Shown: in pieces, positions 28,009 to 37,926 of the stretch
How positions within the stretch are numbered: the stretch's first letter is position 1
Layout of the letters: every line of letters begins with the position of its first letter
Source of the DNA: Baaleninema simplex PCC 7105
GTDB lineage: Bacteria > Cyanobacteriota > Cyanobacteriia > Cyanobacteriales > Geitlerinemataceae
Assembly (NCBI RefSeq): GCF_000332355.1
Contig: NZ_KB235958.1
Location: 1,388,790-1,452,789 of the forward strand
Direction of reading: 5' to 3'
DNA length: 64,000 nt
The notes under the pieces: model-generated
Seen by the model: only the letters and a program-made list of their open reading frames with translations
The model's database searches: none
Told to the model about the DNA's origin: nothing
Position numbers and translations under genes: made by a program

Positions 28009-30327
28009 CTAACGCGCCTCCGCGATCAATCCTACGATTTTATCGAGCAACTGTTCCGGTTCCATCGGTCGCGACAAACAGTCGTTGGCACCGCTGGCCA
28101 AACACTGCTCTAAAATATCCGGGGTTCCCGTTTCCGTCATCAACAGGATTTTTAACGACTGCATCGCCGGAAGTTGGCGCAGCATGGAAATAAACTCGCA
28201 TCCGTCCATTCCCGACAACCGGCGATCGACGATCGCCGCCACGGGTTTGAGCATTTCGATCTGTTCGAGAGCTGTGGAACTTTCTAACATCCAAATGGCG
28301 TGATATCCCGCCGCCGTCAACAAATCGCAAATTAACGTGGCTTCTTCCTCGCATTCGGCCACCAGGATCACTTGACCTTGAGGCGTGACGGCGGTTTTCA
28401 GGCGACCTCGGCGGTGGCCGTCGCTGGGAACCGTTGCCGCTTTGGGGTGCGTCGGCTGCGTCGGAAGCCGGATGGTGAATTTCGAGCCGATACCCACTTG
28501 CGACTCGACTGAAATCGAACCGCCGTGGAGTTCGACGAGTTGCTTCGTCAACGCCAGCCCCAACCCCATACCGCCGTATTTGCGAGTATAGGTCGATTCG
28601 AGTTGGCGGAAGGTTTGGAACAACAGCGATTGCTGTTCTTCGGGAATGCCGATGCCGGTATCTTCGATTTCAAAGATGGCGTATTCGGCATTTCGAGACA
28701 TCCGCAACTTCGCTTGACCTCCCGTAGCGGTAAATTTGAGCGCGTTGCTGAGGAGGTTGAACAGGATTTGGCGGACGCGATCGCGATCGGCCCGAAAGCG
28801 ATCGCCCTTCGCACTCAACTGCACGTCTAAATTCAAACGAACGCCGTTAACCGCCGCGCGATCGACCATCATCCGCAACATCTGACGCCCCAGTTGCGAG
28901 AGGGAAAATTCCGAGACCTTCAACACGGTTTTTCCCGATTCGATTTGGGACAAGTCCAACAGGTCGTTAATCAACTCCATCAAGTGTTCGCCACTGTTAT
29001 AAATCGTTTGGAGATACTCTCGCTGTTTGGGCGTTAAATGTCCGAAAGACCACCGCAGCAACGTCGAAGACATTCCGATGATGCAGGTTAGAGGCGTTTT
29101 CAGTTCGTGGCCGATGGTGGCCAGAAATTCCGTTCGCGTTTGACTGGCGGCTTGGGCGGCTACCAGAGCTTCTCGTAAGTCCCGCGTTCGCCGATCGACC
29201 TGTTGTTCGAGGGTTTGTTTTTGCTGCTCGAGTTCGGCGTACAGTTGGGCTTGGGCGATCGCCAGACCGAAGCGATCGGCGATATGTTCGAGAAATTCCC
29301 GTTCTCGAGGTTGCCACGTTCTCGGGCGATCGCATTGATGGGCGACGATCAGTCCCCAGAGTTCTTCGCCCTCTTGGGTGCGAGTTCTCACGCGAACGGG
29401 AACGATGAGTTGCGATCGCACGCGTCCCTGTTTCAGCAGGCGACGCCACGGCCCGGACAAGCCCCGCGCCTCGGACAAGTCGTCGAGAACGAGAACTTCT
29501 CCCGCTTCGTAGCGATCGCGGTCTTGGCTTAACAAACTCCAGTCGGAGTCGGGACAGAGAATCGACGGAATTTCTTTCTCGGGCGTGCGACTTTCGTACG
29601 TCATCCAATCGTGGGACGGTTCGGATGGGGTCGTCGGCGACGTATCGCGAGCGACACGGTCGAACTGGTACACGGCCAGGCGATCGAGTTCGAGGAAACG
29701 TCGCACGTGTTCGACCGTACTCGAAATCAGTTCGGGGAGTTCGACGCACTGGCGAGTTTGAGTCGTGACGCGTTCGAGCAACCGTTCTTGTTCGACTTGC
29801 TGGCTGAGGGCGTCTTCGACGGGACGACAGACCGATGATAAATCGGGCGATCGCTCGGTTTCAGCGAGAACGGCGGCCAGTTGCAGGGCGAACTCGCTTT
29901 GGCGTCGGGGGTCGTTCGTCCCGAGGGCGGCTAAGGCGCGTTTTCGGATCTCGGTATCGAGGGGAGCGTCCGCCCACAGGCTACTATCGGGGTTTAACGC
30001 AGCGGCGATGGTTTCGGGGTCGAACGTCAAACCCACCTCCATCGATTCGTCGTCGGCCTGTGAAGGGGATTTCGGATCGGTCGGACTCGGGTGAGGGGGC
30101 GTCTGTCGCCCGATGAGAAGTGCGCTGAAACTCGGCGATACTCCTAGGACGAAGCGCGTTCTAGAAGGGTCTTGCTGCGAGGAGAAGGCAGGTGCGAAGG
30201 GGGTTTCCGTCAGGACAAACGAAGGCTCGACGTCGGTGGCCACTGTATGTCGAACCAGAGTGTGAAGCCGCTCGAACGCCGTGGCGGGCAGCGTTCGAGA
30301 CGCGAGATCGGGATGAGAAATATCCAT
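28009..30327 (-). CDS. GAF-domain hybrid sensor histidine kinase/response regulator
   Basis: 772 residues from ATG 30327. Order: Pro/Asp-rich N-terminal region (1-170), phytochrome-like GAF domain (about 185-365, ending LWGLIVAHQCDRPRTWQ), coiled-coil linker, HisKA (GHELKTPLTC), HATPase_c (NALKF, DTGIGIPEEQ, GMGLGLAL, HGGSISVESQ), and a C-terminal receiver domain with phospho-acceptor Asp in VDRRLSGMDG. The GAF domain resembles cyanobacteriochromes in WGLIVAHQC but lacks the CH motif before the RSQLIVPV strand, so bilin attachment is doubtful. No membrane helix is seen. The receiver's first acidic pair is replaced by AECEEE. Input signal unknown. It is transcribed alone. Confidence 0.9.
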   Translation of the reverse strand: MDISHPDLASRTLPATAFERLHTLVRHTVATDVEPSFVLTETPFAPAFSSQQDPSRTRFVLGVSPSFSALLIGRQTPPHPSPTDPKSPSQADDESMEVGLTFDPETIAAALNPDSSLWADAPLDTEIRKRALAALGTNDPRRQSEFALQLAAVLAETERSPDLSSVCRPVEDALSQQVEQERLLERVTTQTRQCVELPELISSTVEHVRRFLELDRLAVYQFDRVARDTSPTTPSEPSHDWMTYESRTPEKEIPSILCPDSDWSLLSQDRDRYEAGEVLVLDDLSEARGLSGPWRRLLKQGRVRSQLIVPVRVRTRTQEGEELWGLIVAHQCDRPRTWQPREREFLEHIADRFGLAIAQAQLYAELEQQKQTLEQQVDRRTRDLREALVAAQAASQTRTEFLATIGHELKTPLTCIIGMSSTLLRWSFGHLTPKQREYLQTIYNSGEHLMELINDLLDLSQIESGKTVLKVSEFSLSQLGRQMLRMMVDRAAVNGVRLNLDVQLSAKGDRFRADRDRVRQILFNLLSNALKFTATGGQAKLRMSRNAEYAIFEIEDTGIGIPEEQQSLLFQTFRQLESTYTRKYGGMGLGLALTKQLVELHGGSISVESQVGIGSKFTIRLPTQPTHPKAATVPSDGHRRGRLKTAVTPQGQVILVAECEEEATLICDLLTAAGYHAIWMLESSTALEQIEMLKPVAAIVDRRLSGMDGCEFISMLRQLPAMQSLKILLMTETGTPDILEQCLASGANDCLSRPMEPEQLLDKIVGLIAEAR

Positions 30328-30736
30328 CAGTTTATACAATACGTCGAGCTGCAAGGGGAAGTGACACCAGCCTCAAGACGCGCGTGGGAAGCGGGAGAAG
30401 CAGGGAATACGGTAATTGTCGTCCACTCGATAACGGAGTTCGATCGCCAGAACCTTCCCTCAATATTTTGGGGTTGAATTCTCGTTTTTTTTGAGAAGTC
30501 GAGTGGAGAGGGAAACGGCAAGGTCTTATGCAAAAAGTCGCTGAAAAACGCTTTAGAACACCAGAAATCGAGCGGTCGTCGAAACGTCCTATTACTATGC
30601 TAGTCTCGGTCAGAGTCCGATTGAAAAACGATCGTTTAAACTTAGGAATTGAGTGAAAAAAAGTATTTGTGCGAGGCTCGGTCGTTTCTCGACAAAATCG
30701 ATCGTTTTTTTTAAGATCTCGATCGCCTCAGTTGAG
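30328..30736. other. Intergenic region, no feature recognised
   Basis: 409 bases between the 5' end of the hybrid kinase gene and the 3' end of lipB. It contains the kinase promoter by necessity. A T-run at 30482-30490 and another at 30706-30712 are visible without clear stems. No gene or repeat is supported. Confidence 0.4.
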
Positions 30737-31483
30737 TTACGATCTCTGCAAGGTCGGATCGAAGTTCGGAGCGTCGAAGTCGAACCCCTCAACCTCAACC
30801 TCGCGATCGCACGCCGACAACTCGGCGACTTCTATCTCGAATACGTCGATAAAGCGATCGAAAATCTGAGGAACGACCTGTTCGACGGTGACATGGGGAC
30901 GGAATTGAGCCAAGCTACCTACAGGCTTGTCCGCAATGCCGCAGGGTACGATCGCCCCAAATCCCTTTAAATCGGGACAGACGTTCAGCGCGAAGCCGTG
31001 CATGGTAATCCAACGACTGACTTTGATTCCCAAGGCGGCCAGTTTGCGCCCTTCGACCCAAACCCCCGTCAACCCCGGAACGCGATCGCCCTCGAGTCCG
31101 TAATCGGACAAGACGCGGAGAACGACTTCCTCGAGCTGGCGTAAGTACCAGTGCAAGTCGCAGCGGTAACGGTTTAAATTGAGAATCGGATACCCAACCA
31201 GTTGACCGGGACAGTGATACGTGACCTCTCCACCTCGTTCGATACGATACAGGTCTAGACTGTCGGCTGCTTCGGGATCGAATTTGAGGAAGTTGGGATC
31301 GGCTCCCCGTCCTAATGTATAAACCGGAGGATGTTCGAGTAACAGAAGTACGTCGTCGAGTTCGGGAGTTTGACGCCGTCGCTCGACGAGCGATCGCTGC
31401 CAAGACCAGGCAATCTGATAGGGGATCGGGGTTTTCACCCAGAAAGCACGAAGCACACGGGAAGGGATATTACTAGAAATCAT
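30737..31483 (-). CDS. lipB: Octanoyltransferase (lipoyl synthesis)
   Basis: 248 residues. Family motifs are [47 protein letters not shown] (catalytic Lys) and [22 protein letters not shown] (catalytic Cys in PCGI). It transfers octanoyl from acyl carrier protein to lipoyl domains of pyruvate dehydrogenase and the glycine cleavage H protein. ATG 31483 is followed by a 20-residue leader before the conserved region. The C-terminus has an acidic extension of about 25 residues. Monocistronic as far as the window shows. Confidence 0.95.
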   Translation of the reverse strand: MISSNIPSRVLRAFWVKTPIPYQIAWSWQRSLVERRRQTPELDDVLLLLEHPPVYTLGRGADPNFLKFDPEAADSLDLYRIERGGEVTYHCPGQLVGYPILNLNRYRCDLHWYLRQLEEVVLRVLSDYGLEGDRVPGLTGVWVEGRKLAALGIKVSRWITMHGFALNVCPDLKGFGAIVPCGIADKPVGSLAQFRPHVTVEQVVPQIFDRFIDVFEIEVAELSACDREVEVEGFDFDAPNFDPTLQRS

Positions 31484-31794
31484 ATCAAAGATCGAGAGAA
31501 TTTCAAGTCATTTCGGTATCGATTTCCAAAAAATAAAATCACGAATTGTCAAGGAATGCAAAGGATTCTAAAGTGCCTTCCAAGCTGTCTGCAATCCGCC
31601 ATACAATAGGGAGTAAGAAAGCTCGGTTCGCAAAACGTCTTTCTCCAAAGAGCGAAGGGGTTGACAGAAGGCTCGAAAAAAAGCGGCAATGCCCGCCCCG
31701 CTTTGGGTAGAGCTGAACGTCAAACCCAAATATCCAGGGAAAAACGACCGTAGCTTTCATTGACAAAAGGGTTCTCGAGCGGGAAATTTCAAAG
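31484..31794. other. Divergent intergenic region upstream of hpf
   Basis: 311 bases between lipB and hpf starts. Long leaders are known for the light-repressed lrtA/hpf transcript in cyanobacteria, and most of this stretch may be such a leader. An antisense open frame here has no similarity. No defined site was recognised. Confidence 0.35.
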
Positions 31795-32412
31795 ATGAAA
31801 CTAGTTATCCAAGGCAAAAATATTGAAATCACCGATGCCATTCGTGACTACGTCAACGACAAAATTACTAAAGCGGTGAATCACTTTCAGAATCTAACCA
31901 CTGAAGTGGACGTTCATCTGTCAGTCGCTCGCAATCCTCGCATCTCTACAAACCAATCGGCTGAGGTGACGATTTATGCCAACGGAACGGTGATTCGCGC
32001 TCAAGAAAGCACGGAATCCATGTACGCCAGCATCGATTTGGTGGCCAACAAAATCGCCCGTCAGTTGCGTAAGTATAAAGAAAAACGCAACCGCAAGCTA
32101 CACGTTCCGTCCAAAACCAGCGAAACTGTGGCCGAAGCCCCAGTCGTCGAAGATCTCATTGGCGATCGCACCGTCGAACTTCCCGAAGAAGTGGTTCGCA
32201 CGAAATACTTTGCCATGCCACCGATGAGCGTTCGGGAAGCCTTGGAACAACTACAACTGGTCGATCACGACTTCTTTGTATTCTGCAACGCTGAAACCGA
32301 AGAAATCAACGTGATTTACGAACGCAACCACGGCGGTTACGGCGTCATTCAACCCCGAAAAGCCCAAGAAAACGGCTACCTGTCAAACGACGAAATGTCC
32401 AAAGCCTCCTAA
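31795..32412 (+). CDS. hpf: Ribosome hibernation promoting factor, long form (LrtA)
   Basis: 205 residues. The N-terminal S30AE domain (1-100; [20 protein letters not shown], then [10 protein letters not shown] and [29 protein letters not shown]) is joined to a C-terminal dimerisation domain (about 140-200; [45 protein letters not shown]). It binds the small ribosomal subunit and pairs ribosomes into inactive 100S particles in darkness or starvation. In cyanobacteria it is the light-repressed transcript protein LrtA. Transcribed alone. Confidence 0.95.
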   Translation: MKLVIQGKNIEITDAIRDYVNDKITKAVNHFQNLTTEVDVHLSVARNPRISTNQSAEVTIYANGTVIRAQESTESMYASIDLVANKIARQLRKYKEKRNRKLHVPSKTSETVAEAPVVEDLIGDRTVELPEEVVRTKYFAMPPMSVREALEQLQLVDHDFFVFCNAETEEINVIYERNHGGYGVIQPRKAQENGYLSNDEMSKAS

Positions 32413-32502
32413 CTTCAGTTTCTCGAACGTTCTAGGGAGTATCGATCGCTCCCCAAACGTTCGAGTCGTGAAGCCGCTTTAAACTCTCGCAACAGGGACG
32501 CC

Positions 32503-32994
32503 TTAACCGGCGTCTCTGTTTGGCGTTTGGGGCGATCGCTTCCGGGTGCGATCGAACCACTGCTGCAACTGCTGGCGACATTCCGTTTCGAGAATTCCCC
32601 CGAATACCGTCAACCGATGGTTCGAGACGCGACTGTCAGGAAGGTTCGACACCGTCCGCACCGAACCCGTTTTCGGATCGTCCGCCCCGTATACCAACCG
32701 TCCCAATCTCGCCAACACGATCGCCCCGGCGCACATGGGACAGGGTTCGAGGGTCACGTAAAGCGTGCATCGGGTTAAATGCCAAGAATTTAACGCTCGC
32801 CCCGCATCTCGCAACGCGAGAATTTCGGCGTGGGCAGTGGGATCGCGATCGCGTTCTCGGCGATTTTCCCCCACGGCGACGAGGGTGTTTGTGGAATCGT
32901 CGACCACCACCGCCCCGACTGGAACCTCCCCCGCTTCACCCGCCGCTTTCGCCAAGCGCAACGCCACGCGCATCCAATTTCGGTCGATCGTCAT
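32503..32994 (-). CDS. tadA: tRNA adenosine(34) deaminase
   Basis: 163 residues. Zinc deaminase with HAEILAL (His ligand and catalytic Glu) and PCPMCAGAI (two Cys ligands), plus VPVGAVVV near the N-terminus. It deaminates A34 of tRNA-Arg(ACG) to inosine. The C-terminal Arg/Lys-rich tail is a little extended. It lies 65 bases downstream of the MoxR ATPase gene on the same strand and may be co-transcribed; no functional link is known. Confidence 0.94.
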   Translation of the reverse strand: MTIDRNWMRVALRLAKAAGEAGEVPVGAVVVDDSTNTLVAVGENRRERDRDPTAHAEILALRDAGRALNSWHLTRCTLYVTLEPCPMCAGAIVLARLGRLVYGADDPKTGSVRTVSNLPDSRVSNHRLTVFGGILETECRQQLQQWFDRTRKRSPQTPNRDAG

Positions 32995-33059
32995 TGCAAC
33001 TCATTGAAATTCCATTTCTAGAGACGTGGGGAGGGACGCATCCAGAAAAAGCAACGACC

Positions 33060-34190
33060 TCAACCCTCGACGTCCCGACAAGCCCGATACAAATCTTGCC
33101 ACTCATCTCGTTCCTTCACCACCGTTTCGAGATATTCCTTCCAGACGATCGCGTCTCGACTGGGATCTTTCACCACTGTCCCCACCAACCCCGAGGCGAC
33201 ATCGCTCACTCGCAGTTGTCCGTCACCGAAATGTGCCGCTAACGCCCAACCGTTACTCACCACAGAAATCGCCTCAGCAGGACTCAACGTCGCCGTAGGG
33301 GATTTCAACTTGGTTTTTCCATCTTGCGTGACCCCGTCTCGCAACTCCCGAAACGCCGTGACGACACGCCGAATTTCCTGCAACGCTGGGGGTTCGGCGG
33401 GTAATTCCAGGCTTCGCCCCAAAGCTTCCACGCGACGGCGGACGATTTCGACCTCGGTTTCCATCGTCGCCGGAAGGGGGAGAACCACCGTGTTAAAACG
33501 GCGTTGCAGAGCGCTCGAGAGGTCGTTCACGCCGCGATCGCGATCGTTGGCGGTGGCGATGAGATTGAAACCTTTCCGGGCCGATATCGCTTGATTGAGT
33601 TCGGGAATGGGAAGGGTTTTTTCCGAAAGAACCGTAATTAGCGTATCTTGTACGTCCGAGGGAATTCGCGTCAACTCCTCCACGCGCACGATTTTCCCAG
33701 TTTCCATCGCCCGCATCAACGGACTGGCAACGGTGGCGTCTCGAGACGGTCCTTCAGCGATGAGTTTGGCGTAGTTCCAGCCGTAGCGCATGGCGTCTTC
33801 GCTGGTTCCCGCCGTTCCCTGGACTAAGAGGGTAGAATCGCCGGAAACAGCAGCGGCCAGATGTTCGGATACCCAGGATTTCGCCGTACCCGGAACGCCT
33901 AACAACAGCAACGCGCGATCGGTGGCGAGGGTGGCGATCGCAATTTCGATGAGGCGTCGGTTTCCAATGTATTTAGGAGAAATCTCGAAGCCGTTCTCGA
34001 GCGTTCCGCCAAGAACGTAAGTGGCGACCGCCCAAGGAGACAGGTTCCAATTGGGAGGACGCTGTCGCGTGTCGACTTTGGCAAGTTCCTCGAGTTCGCC
34101 GCCGAACTCCTGTTCGGCTTGTTGGCGCAGGCGTTCGGTAACCGTTTGAGATGGGGAGGGATTTCGTCGTTGGGTCTTGGAAGATGCCAT
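33060..34190 (-). CDS. MoxR-family AAA+ ATPase
   Basis: 376 residues. The AAA+ core has Walker A GVPGTAKSW (about 115), Walker B VRVEELTRIP, sensor 1 NLIATANDRDRGVND, and arginine-finger region LQRRFNTVVLP. The C-terminal lid is helical. Relatives are chaperone-like ATPases that usually neighbour a VWA protein; none lies next to it here, so a partner would be elsewhere. Soluble, cytoplasmic. ATG 34190 gives the only sensible N-terminus, with a basic Ser/Pro-rich leader. Confidence 0.85.
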   Translation of the reverse strand: MASSKTQRRNPSPSQTVTERLRQQAEQEFGGELEELAKVDTRQRPPNWNLSPWAVATYVLGGTLENGFEISPKYIGNRRLIEIAIATLATDRALLLLGVPGTAKSWVSEHLAAAVSGDSTLLVQGTAGTSEDAMRYGWNYAKLIAEGPSRDATVASPLMRAMETGKIVRVEELTRIPSDVQDTLITVLSEKTLPIPELNQAISARKGFNLIATANDRDRGVNDLSSALQRRFNTVVLPLPATMETEVEIVRRRVEALGRSLELPAEPPALQEIRRVVTAFRELRDGVTQDGKTKLKSPTATLSPAEAISVVSNGWALAAHFGDGQLRVSDVASGLVGTVVKDPSRDAIVWKEYLETVVKERDEWQDLYRACRDVEG

Positions 34191-34407
34191 CGGCGCAGGT
34201 TCACCAGGTTGAACTTTTGCTTATTTTAAAGGCTGTCTGGGGGCAGGGGGCATCGCGACCCTCGGGAAACTCCCTGACATCTCGACGCTCGGATTCAGCC
34301 GAAAGCGCGACACTTATGGTTCCTCGAACCCCTCAACCGTTAAAATGGCCGTATCGCCGCGTCGTCGTGGCGACGCGATCAGTGTGTTGGGGGCAGTTTT
34401 AACAATC

Positions 34408-35391
34408 GTGAAATTTCACATTCAATCCGATAGCGATATTCCCGCGTCGAACCAACTGTTCAACCAAATTCGGTTTGCCATCGCCTCGCGCCAGTTTCCA
34501 CCGGGACACCGACTCCCGAGTACGCGACAACTGGCCATGCAGACCGGCTTGCACCGAAATACGATTAGTAAAGTCTACCGTCAACTCGAAGAAATTGGCT
34601 TGGTCGAGGCACAAGCGGGGTCTGGAATTTACGTGCGGGCTAGAGGCCACGAAGAAGGTGGCACTCATCTCGGTTCGCCTATCTTAGAGCAGTATCCCGA
34701 AGCCCGCGCCATCGTCAAACAGGGATTGGACGAACTCATCGAACGGGGCTGTTCTCTCAACGAAGCCCGAGAACTGTTTCTCGGCGAAATCGACTGGCGG
34801 CTTCGCTGTAGCGCCCGCGTGTTAGTCACTGCGCCCCTTCAAGACATCGGCGTGGGCGAGTTGATGGCGCAGGAACTCGAGCAAGCCTTGAAAATTCCGG
34901 TGCAGTTGGTTCCGATGGAAGAGTTGGCGGAAGTGTTGGAGAAAGCTCACTCGGGAACCGTCGTCACGAGTCGGTACTTTATTGGCGACGCCGAAGTCAT
35001 CGCCGCGCCGCGAGCGGTGCGAGTGATTCCTATCGATATTTACGATTACGCCAAGGAAACCGAGTTAGTTAAAGAGTTACCGAAAGATAGCTGTTTGGGT
35101 CTCGTCAGTATTAGTTCGGGACTGCTGCGGGCGGCTGAGGTCATCGTTCACAGTTTGCGCGGCGACGAGTTGTTGGTGATTACCACGCAACTGGGCAATA
35201 CCTATAAGTTAAACGCGATGGTACGCAGCGCTCGTACGATTATTTGCGATCGCGCGAGTCTCGATGCTGTCAAAGCGTCGATTCAAGCCGCCCGCGACGA
35301 TTTGATCCGTCCGCCGCAAGTTAGTTGTTTTGAAAACTACATCAGCAATCAGTCGATCTCCTTACTCCAGCGGGAACTCGGGTTAGATTAG
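34408..35391 (+). CDS. GntR-family transcriptional regulator, Sll1961-like
   Basis: 327 residues from GTG 34408 (MKFHIQSDSDIPASNQLFNQI); an in-frame ATG at 34345 would add 21 residues not seen in relatives. The N-terminal winged helix (about 1-75; GHRLPSTRQLAMQTGLHRNTISKVYRQLEEIGLV) is followed by a large C-terminal domain without the aminotransferase fold of MocR proteins. It resembles the cyanobacterial GntR protein known from Synechocystis as a modulator of photosystem stoichiometry (Sll1961), but the link is by memory of the family start and not certain. It is divergent from the MoxR gene. Confidence 0.8.
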   Translation: MKFHIQSDSDIPASNQLFNQIRFAIASRQFPPGHRLPSTRQLAMQTGLHRNTISKVYRQLEEIGLVEAQAGSGIYVRARGHEEGGTHLGSPILEQYPEARAIVKQGLDELIERGCSLNEARELFLGEIDWRLRCSARVLVTAPLQDIGVGELMAQELEQALKIPVQLVPMEELAEVLEKAHSGTVVTSRYFIGDAEVIAAPRAVRVIPIDIYDYAKETELVKELPKDSCLGLVSISSGLLRAAEVIVHSLRGDELLVITTQLGNTYKLNAMVRSARTIICDRASLDAVKASIQAARDDLIRPPQVSCFENYISNQSISLLQRELGLD

Positions 35392-35500
35392 CTCGAACGG
35401 GAAGGAGGCGATCGCTCGTTCTTCAGCCCAGCGATCGCCCCAATCAGGCTGAGTCAAAACCGAGACGAGATAGAAAAACCGTCCCTGAAGCGATCGCGCC

Positions 35501-37477
35501 CTACCGACTGAACTGCGACACGTCTAACACTTTGACCGCCCCGTCAAACCCACCGCTAACCAAACGGTGACCGTCGGGGCTGAATGCTAAATCAGCCCAG
35601 CCCGCGTGTTGTTCGAGCGTCCCGAGGATCGCGCCCGTATCGGTTTCCCACAGAAAAATCGTTCCGTTAACATCGGCACTGGCGAGAATGTATCCCACCC
35701 CAGCCGAAGAAAACACGGGGTCGGGACCGAACGCTAACGATTGAACCAGATTCTCGTGATTGGTCAACACGCGCAAACGGCGACCGTTCCCCGTATCCCA
35801 CAGGCGCACCCGGCCGTCGGCGCTTCCCGTCGCCACGGTTCGACCGTCGGGACTGACGGCGACCGACCAAATGGGAACGTCGAGATGGACGAGCGTTTTC
35901 AAATACTGTCCCGTCTGCCAATCCCACATTTTCACCGTTCCGTCAGAACTGGCGGTGACGAGTAGGCGTCCGTTGGGGCTGAATGCCAGAGATTTAACCT
36001 CGTCGCGATGTCCGTTGAGGGTGTGTAGGGGGGTCGAAGTGCGATCGCGCGGAGACGGCGTCGCGTCCCAGATCTTCACCGTTCCGTCAGAACTGGCGCT
36101 GGCCAGAACGCGGCCGTTCGGACTGAAGGCGATATCGTAGATTTCAGCGTCGTGGCCGTTCCAGGTGGCGAGCAACTCCCGTCGCTGGTAGCCCCACAGT
36201 CGAATCGTCCGATCTTCGCCCGTCGTGGCGATAGTCCGACCGTCGGGACTGACGGCGACGGACCACACGGGGGCAGTGTGGGCGGCGACGCTCGAACTTG
36301 CCGGACAGTTTCCGTCCGAGCAGTCGCGATCGAGATGCCGCAGGTCGAGCGCTCCCGTCGATGTCCCCGCCACGATCGACCGACCGTCGGGACTGACGGC
36401 GACCGACCACACCGCCCCCGGACTGCGAGCGAGGATTTGCGGGGGTAAGGCCGTTTCCAATTGAGAATCGAGGGGTTCGTGGGGAAGGGGAGCGACGTCG
36501 GGTTGGCCGGCGATCGGTTGAGGTTGCCGGTCGAAACCGAGTTGGAGGAGACTGCTGCCAAAGGAAATGGCGAGCAAGGCGAGCAGGGCGGGGCGAGCGA
36601 GGAGGAGCGAGGTTAAGATGGGAGCGCGATCGCGACGATGGAGGTCTTTTAAGACCGCTCGGGCGTTGGCGTAACGATGGGGGAGTTCTCGCGCCACCAT
36701 GAGATCGAGAATTCGCGCCAGGCGATCGCTTACGGGGTAGCGACAGCGACTCCGCCAGTTCCAAACGTCGTGGCGATCGTCGTAAAGCTCGAAGGGGGAA
36801 GTATCTGTCAGCAAGTACAAACAGGTAACGCCGAGACTGTACAGATCGCTTTGGGGGAGGGGATGTCCTTGGAGTTGTTCGGGGGCGGCGTATTCGGCAG
36901 ACCCCGTCAGGGGATTGGGAGAGCTGGGAACGGCGTGACAGTGCAGGGAACCGAAATCGACGAGAATCCAGCGGTTATCGGATTGACGACGGATGAGGTT
37001 GTGAGGTTTGATGTCGCGATGAACCAGTTTTTTGTCGTGGAGGTCGCTGAGAACTGGGAGAACGTCGTCGAGGAGTTGGCGAATTTGGGCTTCGCGCCAG
37101 GAACCGGATTCGAGAAGGTGTTGGTGGGCGCTTTGCCCCATGACGTACTCTTGGACGAGGTACTGTCGGCCGTCGCGATCGAAGCTGGCCAGCAGGGTGG
37201 GAACGTGAGGGTGTTGGCTCAGTTGTTCCCAACGCACGAGGGTCTCGCGAGACAGGGGAGCGTCCGCCGGACGGGTGGCGACGGCGCAAAAGGTTTGCGT
37301 GGGCTTGTGTTCGTCGGCGACGAAGAAGGTGCGAGCGCTCGGGTGGTGGCTCAGGGCAGTCAGCACGCGATAGCGTCCTGCGATCGCCATTGACGGTTGT
37401 AAGTCTGGGGGAATCGCATCCGAACCGGTGGGGGAAATGGAACGGGGGTCGGGTTGAGAAGAAAAGTGTTCGCTCAT
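35501..37477 (-). CDS. Ser/Thr kinase-like protein with WD40 repeats
   Basis: 658 residues. The kinase-like domain (about 30-275) has HRDIKPHNLI and VDFGSLH intact and PEQLQGHPLPQSDLYSLG in the activation region. However, the glycine-rich loop is replaced by ALSHHPSAR and the ATP-binding Lys position reads CAVATRP. A membrane helix (about 292-310, LLLARPALLALLAISFGSSLL) follows, then about seven WD40 repeats (345-655; WSVAVSPDGR, LAFSPNGR, VRLWD) forming an external propeller. Cyanobacterial proteins of this plan sense envelope signals. The degenerate N-lobe suggests a pseudokinase or unusual ATP binding. ATG 37477. Confidence 0.88.
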   Translation of the reverse strand: MSEHFSSQPDPRSISPTGSDAIPPDLQPSMAIAGRYRVLTALSHHPSARTFFVADEHKPTQTFCAVATRPADAPLSRETLVRWEQLSQHPHVPTLLASFDRDGRQYLVQEYVMGQSAHQHLLESGSWREAQIRQLLDDVLPVLSDLHDKKLVHRDIKPHNLIRRQSDNRWILVDFGSLHCHAVPSSPNPLTGSAEYAAPEQLQGHPLPQSDLYSLGVTCLYLLTDTSPFELYDDRHDVWNWRSRCRYPVSDRLARILDLMVARELPHRYANARAVLKDLHRRDRAPILTSLLLARPALLALLAISFGSSLLQLGFDRQPQPIAGQPDVAPLPHEPLDSQLETALPPQILARSPGAVWSVAVSPDGRSIVAGTSTGALDLRHLDRDCSDGNCPASSSVAAHTAPVWSVAVSPDGRTIATTGEDRTIRLWGYQRRELLATWNGHDAEIYDIAFSPNGRVLASASSDGTVKIWDATPSPRDRTSTPLHTLNGHRDEVKSLAFSPNGRLLVTASSDGTVKMWDWQTGQYLKTLVHLDVPIWSVAVSPDGRTVATGSADGRVRLWDTGNGRRLRVLTNHENLVQSLAFGPDPVFSSAGVGYILASADVNGTIFLWETDTGAILGTLEQHAGWADLAFSPDGHRLVSGGFDGAVKVLDVSQFSR

Positions 37478-37926
37478 GGTTGGGAAACAGCGTGCCGATG
37501 CTGTCTATGTTACCGAGGGATTTTGGCGATCGCATCTGTGGGACTCGGTAATCCCCCGACTCGGACGAGAATGTCAACAAACGATCGAGCTATTGAGAAA
37601 TGTAACGATCGCCGATCGGACGGTGGGGGGCATAAAATCGCTCGATCGTCGAGATTTTCAGGAATTACGACTGCCGAATGTAACGTTTGTTTTCGAGCGA
37701 ACTGTTGAGCTACATCACGAATAATTTATTTCTGTAACATTTGCGACCGATAACCTAGACGCGATCGACACGGCCTCCTACAGTGAAGAACAATCGCACC
37801 GTTAGAAAGGTTCGGGTTTTGCGTTAGCTCTAGTTCCGTTGGCACTCCTAAAAGCGTTGGCTCGAGGAGCGTCAACCCAAAAGATTTCAGCTCGTTCTGA
37901 GATCGTTTTCTTTGCGGAGGTTTTTT
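37478..37926. other. Divergent intergenic region upstream of cpcL
   Basis: 449 bases between the WD40 kinase gene and cpcL. Promoters for both must lie here. The part at 37700-37760 is AT-richer. A GCGGAGG ribosome site at 37914-37920 belongs to cpcL. No operator or RNA gene was recognised. Confidence 0.4.
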
